NCBI GenBank assembly: GCA_949152475.1
Contig: OX424569.1
Coordinates: 24,845,950-24,909,949, forward strand
Direction: 5' to 3'
DNA from: Terebella lapidaria
Lineage: Eukaryota; Annelida; Polychaeta; Terebellida; Terebellidae
Length of the DNA stretch: 64,000 nucleotides
Shown: piece after piece, positions 46,624-58,966 of the stretch
Layout: each line of letters opens with the position of its first letter
How positions within the stretch are numbered: position 1 is the first letter of the stretch
Notes under the pieces: model-generated
The model's input: only the letters and a program-made list of their open reading frames with translations
Database searches by the model: none
Told to the model about the DNA's origin: nothing
Position numbers and translations under genes: made by a program

Positions 46624-48173
46624 TTAGAAAAAAAAGAAAATTGAAACATATCATGTCCCACATGATTCCAATTCTTTCCCGTATATTATGATGAAACACA
46701 TAGGCCTACTTCAATCATATTCCTAATGAGTAAACATTTATTCTGAACTCAATGAAACAGATACGCCTGATAAAATGATATTGGACATCAATAACATATC
46801 CTTAAAATATTGGAAACTATGAGGAATATCTGCGTCTGATATCATGATATAGATAACACATGCATACTGAGCAAATTAAAAGACCAGTTTAAAATAAAAA
46901 GGTTTCGCAATCCAGCATGGAACACCTTGTCATGTGATAAAATATGTCCAATCACGGTAAATGTAGTCGTGGTACCGCAGACGAATCGTTGCGTTTACTT
47001 CATGACGCCAAAGAAGGCCACACGCAAGGTTACATGTACATGCATGCACAAGATGCTGCACAGAAAATTGTGCGTTCCAAAGTACGCGTCATTGCGGTAA
47101 AATTTGCTTTGCATTCTGGGAACGTGAATTTCCATCGGCTCCGCTATTTTGACGTTTTCCAGACGAGCTGCCATCAAATCGAGAGATTTTATGTCAAGGA
47201 CGAAGAAAATCCTCATTTGAAGTAGGTGTACAAAGGTTTACATGCGAAAACGGGCGTCGATAGGTTGGCATGAAACCTCCATAAAAAAGTCAGCACATAG
47301 ACATGTAGAGGGTTGGGGGCTTCGCCCCCAACGCTCTAATGTCAAAAAACGAGATAATGGTCCCTAATACTAGGCCTAACACCGCATCAATCTTCTTTAT
47401 ATCTGTAACTAATGATTTGAGGACCCGAATCATTTCAGTGATTTATATACTAACCATGCTAACAGAACTTCTCTATCTATCTGATTATTACAGATTGCCT
47501 GATGATGTAACAAAGAAATCGATATTTAATGCCCTGTTATGTCTTCATGCTCAAGACGAAACAGAGACACAAGCAACGGCAAGTGTACGTAGTTCTTCAA
47601 GCACTGATATGTACAATCATTTAATTAAAATGATTTTTTCGTCTTGAGAGATGCTATCCACGAAATTATGCTGTGATTCGTTATGGAGCATGATGGAGCC
47701 CATGGAGCCTGTCAAAACAATGTTTTGTTTCCTGTTACATCTTCCGCAAAAATGACTCGTAATTAGGTTAATGTCTTTGGAAATATGTATACCATAATTA
47801 ACTGATGCAAAACAAACTAAGATATCAAACATTGCGTCATAGTTACATCTTCATTTTGAGCAAAAAAATGTGAATTTTGTCTAGCAAGCTATTGAGTAAC
47901 TGCTTTGAAAATGGTACTTTATTGGGCACAAATGAGCATTGCAAGATACAATGCATGTATATTTGTGCAAAAATGATTCTGCAATTACAGCATGTTTTAA
48001 CTGAAGATGTAACGTAAATTGCATGACAGTAATTTCTGCACCATATAGAGGATCGTTGACTTCACCATGTTCTGCCTTATATAGAATACTGCTTGTTAGG
48101 TGATAAAATATATGTAAGAAATTATTGCCCCATTCTTTTATTTCGTAGCGCCTCAATAAAATCCTACCACTGT
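46624..48173. other. non-coding DNA, nothing recognised
   Basis: Two plus-strand frames near 46944 and 47339 (93 and 102 residues) have no recognisable domain or splice support. Confidence 0.35.
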
Positions 48174-49952
48174 CTTTTTAGGTTACCGGACCTATTGTCC
48201 GATAACCTATTGGCATGGCGTTGCGTCCGTCGTCCGTCGTCGTCCGTCGTCGTCGTCCACATTTTTATCTTTTTTGTTTACGGGGGAAATTTTTCTGAAA
48301 TTTTGCACAAAAATTCTTAAAAATAATTCAAGAAGGGTTTTTTTCAGTTTTTTATTTTTGCAATTTCGTTTTCGACGAAAAATGCCTGATTTTGGTCAGT
48401 AACTTTTTTTTCTTTTTGATACATAACACTCCTCATGTGTACACCTATGATGTGTATAAGTTTCGTTGCGCTTGAATCGCTCGAAGTGGGCCCAAACTCG
48501 GTCCAAATGGGACTCTCCCATGTTAAATTCTCCTATGCTTTATAATGGGACACATTGTGTCTGATATAAATTGTGTCTGATTAAAGTTTAGGAATCAATT
48601 GTGGTCATATAGGAAATGATATATGCTGAATATTCTCGTGACCTTGAATTTGACCTCTGATCTCATTTTCAAGGTCAAGACCACAAAGTGGCTAATATCT
48701 CGCTTATTATCGACTGTACAGCTTAGGAATCAATTGTGAACGTATAGGAAATGTTATATTCTGAATATTGTCATGACCTTGAGTTTGACCTTTGACCGAA
48801 TTTTCAAGGTCACAGGACAATATGGCTAATATCTCTCTTCTGATCGACTTTACAGCTTAGGAATCAATTGTGAACATATAGAAAATTATATACATTGTAT
48901 ACAGATTATTCTGATGACCTTCGATTTGACCTTTGGCCTAAATTTCAAGGGTACAGGACAAAATGACTAATATCTCTCTCATTATCGATTTCAATTATCA
49001 ATTGTGAACATATAGAAAGGAATCAATTGTGAACATATAGAAAATGATATATGCTGAATAGTGCCATGACCTTGAAATCGACATTTGACCTCATTTTCAA
49101 GGTCAAAGGACAAAATGGCTGATATCTTGCTTCTCTATTGACTTTATGGCTTGGAAACCAATTGTGGACATATAGAAAATGATATACACTTATTTTCAAG
49201 GTCAAAGCACAAAATAGCTAATATCTCACTTATTATCGACTTTACAGCTTAGGATTCGATAGTGAACAAATAGGGAGTGATATATGATGAATATTTTGGT
49301 GAACCTGAATTCGACCTTTGACCTCAGTTTCTATGTCAGAGAACAAAATGACTAATATCTCGCTTATTATCGACTTTGCAGCTTAGGAATCAACTGCGAA
49401 AAGGAAATGATATATGCTAAATATTCTCATGACCTTGAACTTGATTTTTGACCTCATTTTCAAGGTCAGGTCACAAATGGCTAATATCTCACTTATTATC
49501 AACTTCACAGCTTAGAAATCAAGTGTGGTCAAACTCCAAATGATATATGCTGAATATTCTCGTGACCTCGACTTGACCAATGACCTCATTTTCAAGTCTC
49601 CTTTGACCTGATTATCAAGGTGATAGGACAAAATGGCTTATATCTCGCTTATTGACTTCATAGTGTGTGAATCAATGATAAACATAGAGGAAATGTTATA
49701 CTCCAAATATTCTGATGACCTTGAGTTTGACCTTTGCCTTCATTTTCAAGGCCACAGTACAAAATTGCTAATATCTCTCTGGTTATTGAATTGACAGCTT
49801 AGCAATCAACTGTGGACATGATATATGCTTAATATTATATATGCTGAATATTCTCTTAACCTTGAATCTAACAAGTGACCTGGCTAACATTTAAAATATT
49901 AAACAATCATATATTGTCCGGTAACCTATCTTTGGCCCTCGGCCTAATTTTT
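48174..49952 (+). repeat. GACCTT-rich dispersed repeat, copy 2, with minisatellite core
   Basis: Starts TTTTTAGGTTACCGGACCTA and ends GGTAACCTATCTTTGGCCCT plus CGGCCTAATTT. Both ends match the copy at 641-1527. The interior is a degenerate minisatellite of about nine units. Unit starts at 48691, 48825, 48965 and 49118 give lengths of about 134-153 bp. Each unit carries GCTAATATCTC, CAGCTTAGGAATCAA, GATATATGCTGAAT and TTTGACCTCATTTTCAAGGT. A CGT-rich microsatellite lies at about 48226-48260. No transposase. Confidence 0.85.
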
Positions 49953-52900
49953 GTTGTTCCGAGTTGATTGTGGTAGTTCCGCTCCCTTGAACGATTATAA
50001 TAAGTAAAGAAACACGAGCCAATCGAACATATGTAACTTGTCTAGTATAAACTCGTTTATCTTTTAGAAGTTAAAATGACTTTTGTCGATTGTGGCATCT
50101 GAAGTCTTTTGAACTCTCTGTAAGCAATCGGGTGAATAATATATGCTAAATAGCTCGGGGGATGCAGCCCACTTACGATAAAAATCATAACATCCCACCA
50201 TCCCCCCTTTGACTTCAAAACAGTTTCGATGCGGATAAAATTGTATGGTTGGGAGGGCGTTGTGTTTAGTAAGCGCTTTTGAGAAATAATGTCCTTGACC
50301 TTCATCATAGAATTTTATTTTTGGACAAAAAAGTCTGTTCGTCCTCAGTTTTCTCGTCAACACCCTTTCAGCTCCTAGCAACTAGGTATTTACTGTAAAA
50401 ATAAGAGAACGCCGGTGCCAACTCCTTGTGCAAATCTATCATTGAAACCAATTATGCTCGCTGCCCTTTGTAAATTATTTCATAAATATTTGGACTATCG
50501 ATGTTTATTATTGTTATACATGCAGATATCCCACTGAGTGTGAAATAATAATGATTGGTGAACCATGGGCGTATATCTTTTTTATATTGCTGACTTTTTA
50601 GGATCACCCATGTCGTTTTGGGCTCATTTTTATCTACTTGAGTCGATCCCGACGAAGTTTCTGCAAAATTTAATGCGATCGTTCATTTTGCAGTCACTAA
50701 TAGATATAAGTGAATATATGTAAAGAGTTCACAATATTACCGACATGCATACACAATAACGCCGAGCATTTGACAATCCGTGTTCCATACAAAACCCACG
50801 CTTTGCACAGTGTGAACTTTGTGGTCGGCACTTCAAACAAGCTGGAGAGCTCGTGATGTTTTTTGTGCGAACCATTGACACTTGTATCAAAAATCATAAC
50901 GCGAATTGTGATTTGTTGTATTCATAAGGAATTTGTGAATGATGCAGAGGAACGAGGCATTGAATAGCCCGCAGACGAATGAATTGATACAAAGTGTCCA
51001 ATGAAGTTTCATATATTTATTTTTGAGTAAAGGCTCATACAATTTAATAAGTTGTATAGTGTGAATTGTCATACAACCTCCTTTTGCCTGACAGGTGGCT
51101 ATTAGAAAAAACATAACCGCACCCACATTCAAAGGTCTATCCCAGCATCACGCCAACTTTTTACCGTTGACAGCCTTGATGTATTATTTGCTCTATGGCC
51201 TTGCTAGCCGTTTGATCAAATGCTGCATTTCTTGTTACCAATGCTAAGTTTCTCAGTTAATAACATTACGTTTGGAATCGGATAATGAGATATATGTCGT
51301 TTTCTTTGTGTGGATTCGATTAATTTGAACCATATCCAAGTGTAGGGTGGTGCCTGCATAGACGAAATCTGTGATAGAGGGTTTATCAACTGGTGGATTA
51401 TTCTAATAATTGGCTCTTAGGAAAAATCGAATTATAAGAGTGTGAACTCTACCCAACTGTGTTACCCAAGTAAAATACCCAAGTTTACTAAACCTAATTA
51501 CCTGATTTCCACCCACGCGTGCAAAGAATATTTTAAATCAACTCCCCATATTATAGCGGGATTCTTTTCAGTTCTAAATGTCGAAACGTCTGGACGTTTG
51601 TGAATTATTTTGAAGCAAATGTACAGAAAAAAACGAAGCGTTACGCACTCAGAAATACTCTTTATTGTGAGTTAGGTAAATATATTGCACTTAGATGCAA
51701 CCGAGAAAAAAAATTTGGACGTTTAATGTCTGTTTACGATCCAAGCCTTTTCTCTGAAGAATAAACATGAGTAGAGGCTTCGCGAGTTTAATGTTGCGTG
51801 AGTAAATATCCAACAACCACATACTTGTTGTATTGCACGATTTATTTAAAAGTGTGTGCCGAGGATAAACATGTTTTAGTTGGATTCTAAAAGTATTTTT
51901 TTTAATGAAATTTATGTTTTCAGGTTTTCATAGTTAATTATGTTTACTTTTAACATTGTATGTATCATCAAACCAGCCAAGGTGGATATATCGTACTGGA
52001 AATAATATATATATGGCACTATTCCGTGAAAGGCGTGGGTAGTACGTAACCAATTGTTCACATTTTTGTAAAAATGTAAACAAAGGACTTAAATTTCGAT
52101 CATAACTACTGATTCGATGGTTTCGGAATGACGCCTCATTTGTCTCTGCATTTCCGACATGTATATTCCTTCCTATCACAGCGGATTATGGAGATTTATA
52201 TGTCCAAACTAGCACTTTATTTCAGCTGCCTGGGGGCATTCTCAAAGTGCAAGTCACTGAACAAGTCAACGTCAAGGGCATGCTGAGGTCAACCTAAGGC
52301 CATGTTTTACCTCTGCCATCAATCAATTTCTTGCTCCTTATCACTACCCTTAGGGGCATTCGATACGCTTTCTGGTGGTGAAATCTCATTCATTGCAAGT
52401 TCTTTCACTTGCCATTGCCCTCTACTCTCCCGGGGCTATTGTGGAACAATGTTGATAGTTAGCATATCACTAGACGTGAGTTCGCAGTTCATATTTCATT
52501 TGTGTCTTGTCTTGAATTGACATTTGCCGTAAATTACCGCCAATCGATCACCTAAAATTATTAGGTGCATATTTTCAATTTTCGACCGACATTTGGTCCT
52601 ACTTGGTACTTTCCCACGATATTTTGAGTCTGTCTTTGGACTTCATTTTGAGAGGCATGGTTAATTATTATGGTCTGTAATATCGTCATAGGCATGATCC
52701 TCTTAGATTAGTGTCAAGCGTTCAAAGAATAAAGTAGCCGATGTGTTTAATCCTTCTGGCGGTGTTTCAGCATAATATTGGGTGCGACGTTGCTAAATCA
52801 TTAACTTGAAACCCGCGTGTCTAGCGGTGTATGGAGACTTCAATGCCCCAAGTTTATGGTTCTCTAGCTGATACATTTGTAGGGTGACCTTGCCCCTTCA

Positions 52901-55120
52901 AGACACTCATCACTTAGACGTGGACATAACATGCCTCCTCCACATGTACGTGTTTCGACATGGAGTCGGCGATTCAAATTCACAGTGTTGCTATCACGAT
53001 GGAGGGTTAAAGAGGACGCTTTCATTCGTTAAATCACCCATGTTTGCATTTCCAATGGAAACAAGTCTCTCAGAAGTCGAATATGAAATTTATTTTGGTT
53101 TTTCTATAATCTGCATGCATCTGTTTATCATTAGATCTTTAAATTGATGTGATGTTCAGTGTACGCAAACTTGTGCCATAAACGATGTCACACCCTCCAT
53201 ATTTTAAGTGGGAATTAATCATGGCGGATGTCACTGTGGAACACTTTGTGGCCATTGAAGAAGTACTCTGTTTAGTAACTCACATCATGTAGGCAAATAC
53301 TTACGGCATTTATCTTCGCTGCACTTTTGCACGAATTTAGTCAATTTAATGAGCTCAATTGAATTGAATAGTTACATGTAACAACTGATAGAAATGTACA
53401 TGTTGTTTTGATATATTGGCTGGTTGCAGTGTGGCAGGTTTCTCAAGAGGTACCGATTTCGAAAGCTTCGATTTTTTTTTCTTCGAGCTGGTTAGAAATA
53501 AAGAATATGGATTTGTGAGTCAGAGAGAGCACTTCCACCGGCCATTTAAATGAAACCGTAAGGATATACTCTGGTATAATGTCCTGTTATGTGGTGGCGT
53601 TCAATGAGTATCAGAGAACGACTCTCATTATACAATGCAATGGTACTCTAGGAGACAGGCTCTGAACTCCTCCCCTGAGTTCACTACCCTGACAAAATTC
53701 CTGGTCTTCTATGAGGCCACGCTCATTTAGTCCTAGTAACTTAATTCTGAGGACTTCACCTTAGTCATCAAATGGCACCAAAACCCACCACACCTTGCCA
53801 CAAAATGCATTGTGTTCCCTCATTGATAGCCGTTTATTGTCATTCCTTTGGTGCCTTCACCAGCCAAGTCATAGCCCCCGTTTGAAGTAAGGGTGTAAAT
53901 ACGTCAGACAAATGTGTCGTCAGGGGGCTAGCCAATTACCAAGAGCCACTCTACGCACGCTACGCCGACCATACACTCAAGGCATGGTGTTGTCGTCTGC
54001 TCGGGGGATCGAGCCTATGACAGTGAAGGGTGTGGTGTTATTGTGCGGACCATGCCCATGTAGGGTGGAGTTATACATGTCTTCGACTGGTGAATAACAT
54101 AACAACAACAGAACACTTCACCCGTTCACCGGCCGGGGTGGAAGTTATTATATGTTTGAAACTATGAAAAACAGCCTCAGTGGTCATAGTGGATTTCAAG
54201 GGGTGTGGACGGAAGCGCTTTGGATTTACAGTTCGGGTTTTAGGAAGAGGCGGCTTCTGGAGACGGTTTGTTAACGGCGAATATCGGATAATCTGGGAAA
54301 AGGCTCTATAGATGAGTGACTTGGATATAAATCGAGGGGTTTTCACGGAGCTAAAATGTCCCGCTGGAGTGGGTTCGGACGGTTATTTGCTGAGAAATGG
54401 AAGACATCGGCGAGACCTGCTACATCCGAGACCACGTGAGTGAGAGGGTCTGATGCATGGATACGTGAACTTACAGTTGCATGTGTTGTATGAAATATGT
54501 TGTTTCCATTGGTTTGTTCTGAGTCGAGAAACCTGACTAAAACTATCCATATCTTGTTACGAGATCCACATTGTAAGGTGTCTACGCGTATATCTGATGG
54601 AACAAGCTTACGTTTGTCATTTGAGGACAACATTCGTGAATGTTTTTTTTTATGGAAACACCTTATCACATATCGCTTAATGTCTACTTCCGCCTTATTG
54701 TTTTCTGATTGACTTGTGCATTGCGATTCATAAAGTAGATGTAAAAAATGTGGATGAATAATTTTCTATTATAATTTTTCCAAAAGCTTCCGTTTCCACA
54801 TGCCTGATTGTGAATGTAGTCAACCATGCATCATACAATTGTGAGCCACATTGTGAACATACATGCTTGGGATAGCCGAGTTGCATGTTATATGCCTACA
54901 TTGTATCAGTACATGCAATACTTGATAGCATATCAGCCTATTGCACACTTCCAGAGTTTTAACTTACAGCAGGCCTGTACGTATACCAATGTATAGACGA
55001 TGTGTGGTGATACATGTCCTTCAAGTTATCCACATTGGGAGGTATATATCGTTCAAGAGGGTGTAACTATCATGGACATGGTATTACTTAGCCGATATCG
55101 AGTTAGGATCAATCTTTCAA
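49953..55120. other. non-coding DNA, nothing recognised
   Basis: Scanned on both strands without finding a supported exon or bounded repeat. Frames near 50064, 52884 and 54071-54669 look random. Confidence 0.4.
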
Positions 55121-55435
55121 TATCTCTGTCCTTATGGGAGATTGACTACATGTCAATTGGTGACCGTAAAACTATTGAGATATTCATACAAGTGAACTAT
55201 AAATAACATTACAGAATCTTCTTAAGTTCATAGTCTACACTCCTGTTTAATCTGCTTGTCGTGGTGTTACTGTATCTGTCCTTATGGGATTACAACTCTT
55301 GACTACCTGTCAATTGGTGACCGTAAAACTATTGAGATATCCATACAAGTGAACTATGAATAACATTACGGAATCTTCTTAAGTTCATAGTATACACTCC
55401 TGTTTAATCTGCTTCTCTTGGTGTTAATGTATCGT
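55121..55435. repeat. tandem duplication of about 150 bp
   Basis: Two blocks beginning CTGTCCTTATGGGA (55126 and 55276) share GTCAATTGGTGACCGTAAAA, ATACAAGTGAACTAT and ACACTCCTGTTTAATCTGCT. They differ by point changes and an insertion of about 8 bp. Confidence 0.92.
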
Positions 55436-58400
55436 TCCATAATTAATTCTTTATTTTATGTTCGATATAGATTCCTTACAAATGCGATAAGGTGTAGGTG
55501 AAGCGTCATTAATTTTTACGAATCACGATTTTGGGATTAGGGTATACATGTATGTACATGCCAACTGGTTTGCATTAAACATTCCATTCAAGAAATCCAT
55601 TGTTAACATTGGATGATCTAAGCCATTTATTTATAGCTGTCGTGTACAGGTCAAGTACATTGATAATGCCTTATCGTTTTTTTTTTTCAAAATCTAACTT
55701 AGTCTCGACGTAATTTGTATATGGACATCTCGTTTTTACTCAACCACTCCTTCCTTCACGTTTTCTCATAAAATCGAGTGTCATTTTATGTAAACCTGTT
55801 AACACTCCTCCAGGAAACAACAGGGAATGTAAAAATTCAACAAATTCGTGTATAATTTAGAACCTCTTTGTATGTTCAATTCCAGTAATAGGCTTACATG
55901 GGTGGGGTTGTTGAAGTGGGGTTCAACAAATGCCTTTTATTCTTTTCTCGTTGTTGAAACGCTTCACCAACATGATAACTTCAGTAAACTTTACTTTGGA
56001 GGTGCGAGACATGCAAAAATTGATAAGTCAAATATTGGCCTAGGCGATTAAAGAATTCCACATGTCTGTGACTTATCTCTACCTTCATGCAGTAGAGCTA
56101 ACGTGCGATGGTATTTGAGCTGACACTGTGTTTGAATCACCATGGTGGCATTTGAAAAACAAACGTCAAATTTGAACAAACATCCAATGAGATTGATGGC
56201 AGAGCCGATCTGAAGCGGTGCGACTCTTTTCATGCGAGACGTGAATCAATCATATAGCTGTCTTCACGATGTGTGATCATTTATGGAAGATACAATAGAG
56301 CATATATGATTTGTGGACGAGATTTCAAAAGCCATTGAAATAAAATGTCGACTCTGTACATATCATCCATCAAAGTTATTTTTTATAGTATTTATAGGTA
56401 TCAATTTTCGTTTGAGCAGTGGTGAGATCGTTTGATGCCTCACAAACAAATTCCAATTGCTCCATAGAGATGGTATTGATCTTTTCTCATAAAAATTTTT
56501 TTTTGGCGTTTAAGAGCGGATGATATTCAAAATAAAAAGAGGGGAAAACATTCGGGATTGCAAATTCTTTGCACTAATGTGTTCACGTTTTCAGAATGCA
56601 CTTCATATGGCCATGGTCAAGGCGGTAGGCGACCCCACAGAAGAAACAGTTATCGAGCTGGACCTCCTTTTTTGACATCTAAAAATGTTTCAACGACAAG
56701 AACCATTCGTCTTTTAAGAAATAAAATCCGCCCCATTTTTTTTATTTCGTATATGCATCGTTGGTGTGAGTGCGAAGTTATGAAAGGAATCGAGAAAAAG
56801 AAAAAACGTTTCATCTGTATTGCCACCCATTTTATTAGCCCATTGCAAAAAGCTTTAAATCGTTGAATAATAAACATACAATGCTTTGGAACGAGTACGG
56901 TGATATACGCGTGGAGATGAGCGCTTTCAGAAAGGCGTTGGCCTCACCTTTTTCACATGGTCTCAATGTTGTTTATTACATTAAAATTGGGCCCTGGTGA
57001 AAATTTTGAATGCTTAATTTTTTGCAAGACACACCAGTGCATGTTGCATTGCTAGCCAAAGAATTAATCACTGAATACGAATTCAGTACAAGTACAAAAG
57101 TGTTTGTATTATGTCGCATTTATGTACATTATATATATATATGGTATTTCCCCACATGAATGTATTACCGTGATGTTGCCATTCCCATTAAACATAAACA
57201 AAACCAAAACAAAACGGTGCACCAATGAACGAGGCAGGGTATTTTGCCTCGACGTTTTGTAATTAAGCACTTCGGCATTCAAGGCACTGGGTCAGACGAG
57301 TTTTATCTTAATTTCGTCAGATTTACGAGCAAACGGCGTGTCTTCAACCCAAAATAGTCACAATTCACCGCTTATACCCCATATAGAGAAAGAGGTATGA
57401 AGTGGATTCTTGGCATTGACCATAGGTCACATCTCGAGGCATTCTTAGCCACACGTGAAGAGTACTTACCAATCAGTGACTGACACGCGCTGATCAACCC
57501 CATTAACAGGTCCCTGTCAAGTTGTTTAGTTGTTTTGACTATAATATTTGGGTGTTCTGCCACGAATAGGGCCTATTTTAGATATATTTTTTTCCAGCGG
57601 CAACTAATCAGGCAACTTGACTTGCACAACTGAGAAATGGATATATATAACTGAAATCTTCGACTCAAATGGGCATTCTGGGGCAAAGGTTGTCTCGTAC
57701 TTTTTTTATGGGAAAAGGACGTTTTTCACATCATCTGTTTCGTTGTTCGACATATTGTGGCACTTGTAATTTGTAATTTATCCTTGGTGCTAAACCTAAC
57801 CCTGCTGTAACCTGATTTATATTTACAATTTTTTTCAAGTACTTTGTTGAATACAAACTCGGCTTTGTTCAACGACACCAAATATTCTGGAAGATTTCTA
57901 TATTGACGGTCGAAAACTTCTGAAGACACCCTGGAGATTTAGCCTTTTTCTCGACAGATTTACTATTTGACTCTTTCCGTTGGGGGTTAAGTGTTGAGGG
58001 TATTTCAGGTGAAGGCCAAAACACCTGATATTATCGACTCTTGCGATGTTAAGAAATCCGCTAGGTCGCCTTGGCTACTTTGTAATGCTATGAACTATAC
58101 TAAAGGTCATTCGTTCATGAAGGCGCTAGGAATCTATGAATCAGTCCACACTGTTCGCCACTCCGTACATGTATAAATATATCTGCCCATCGTTATTTCA
58201 ACTCCGAAATTATATTATTTCAGCTTCAACAAAAATTTTCTTGCGGTATTATCGTGTTGATGCGGTGAACCGGCGATACATGCACCTGTAAAATCAAGCA
58301 GTATTGACTCACATGTAAACATCTAATATCATGATACGAAGCAAATTCATCATCAAACATACAACAAACAATTCAGCCATGCTAGGGAACCCAGAATTAT

Positions 58401-58876
58401 ATATACTATTCTTCTTTCTTCAAAATAACAGGCTATCAAAAGAAATACCTTGAAAAATAAGATAACAATGCATTGTCTAATGATCGAGAGAGCATCAGCC
58501 AGATCCGAATGGCGTCATGTGCTGTCCAACTCATGAGAAAATACACGTTTTTGGCGTAAGTTCACGATTTTTGCTGCGAATGTATCAGTTACATTTGGCA
58601 TATGTGGACCAGCACAACGTTCGTGAAACATACCTTATGTACATTACGTCTGCACGCTGACCTTGACACGAAAACTAACAAGAAAAATTGACAAAGTACA
58701 CGTTCCCATGCTATTCATATTTGCGGATATGGCTGGCCGAATATCGCATTTTCAATGGAGGTTAATGAATTGTGTATCTCTGAATGAAATTACGTGTATG
58801 TTTGAATGTATAAGCGGATTTTTGTTATGTTATTCTGATCATTTTGTTGTTATTATTATTATTGTTATTCTTTCAG
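55436..58876. other. non-coding DNA upstream of the type II membrane protein exon
   Basis: No exon is supported. It would contain the intron, and perhaps the first exon, of the gene that follows, since its first visible exon begins at a splice acceptor. Confidence 0.4.
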
Positions 58877-58966
58877 GTGACTGGTGCGCCATGGGAAGAA
58901 ATGTCCGTACCCTGGTCATAGTCATGCTCATCACCATAGCAACGCACGTGTGCATCTACCTCAACG
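58877..58966 (+). other. exon with start codon of the type II membrane protein
   Basis: Strong acceptor (pyrimidine-rich TTATTCTTTCAG) before 58877 and donor AACG/GTAAGC after 58966. The ATG is at 58891, leaving 14 nt of 5' leader in this exon, so at least one non-coding exon lies upstream. The coding part is 25 codons plus one base. Confidence 0.8.

Noticed and set aside
53990-54060. tRNA-like GGGGATCGAGCC segment
   Set aside because: No cloverleaf, no acceptor stem and no A/B box pair could be built around it.
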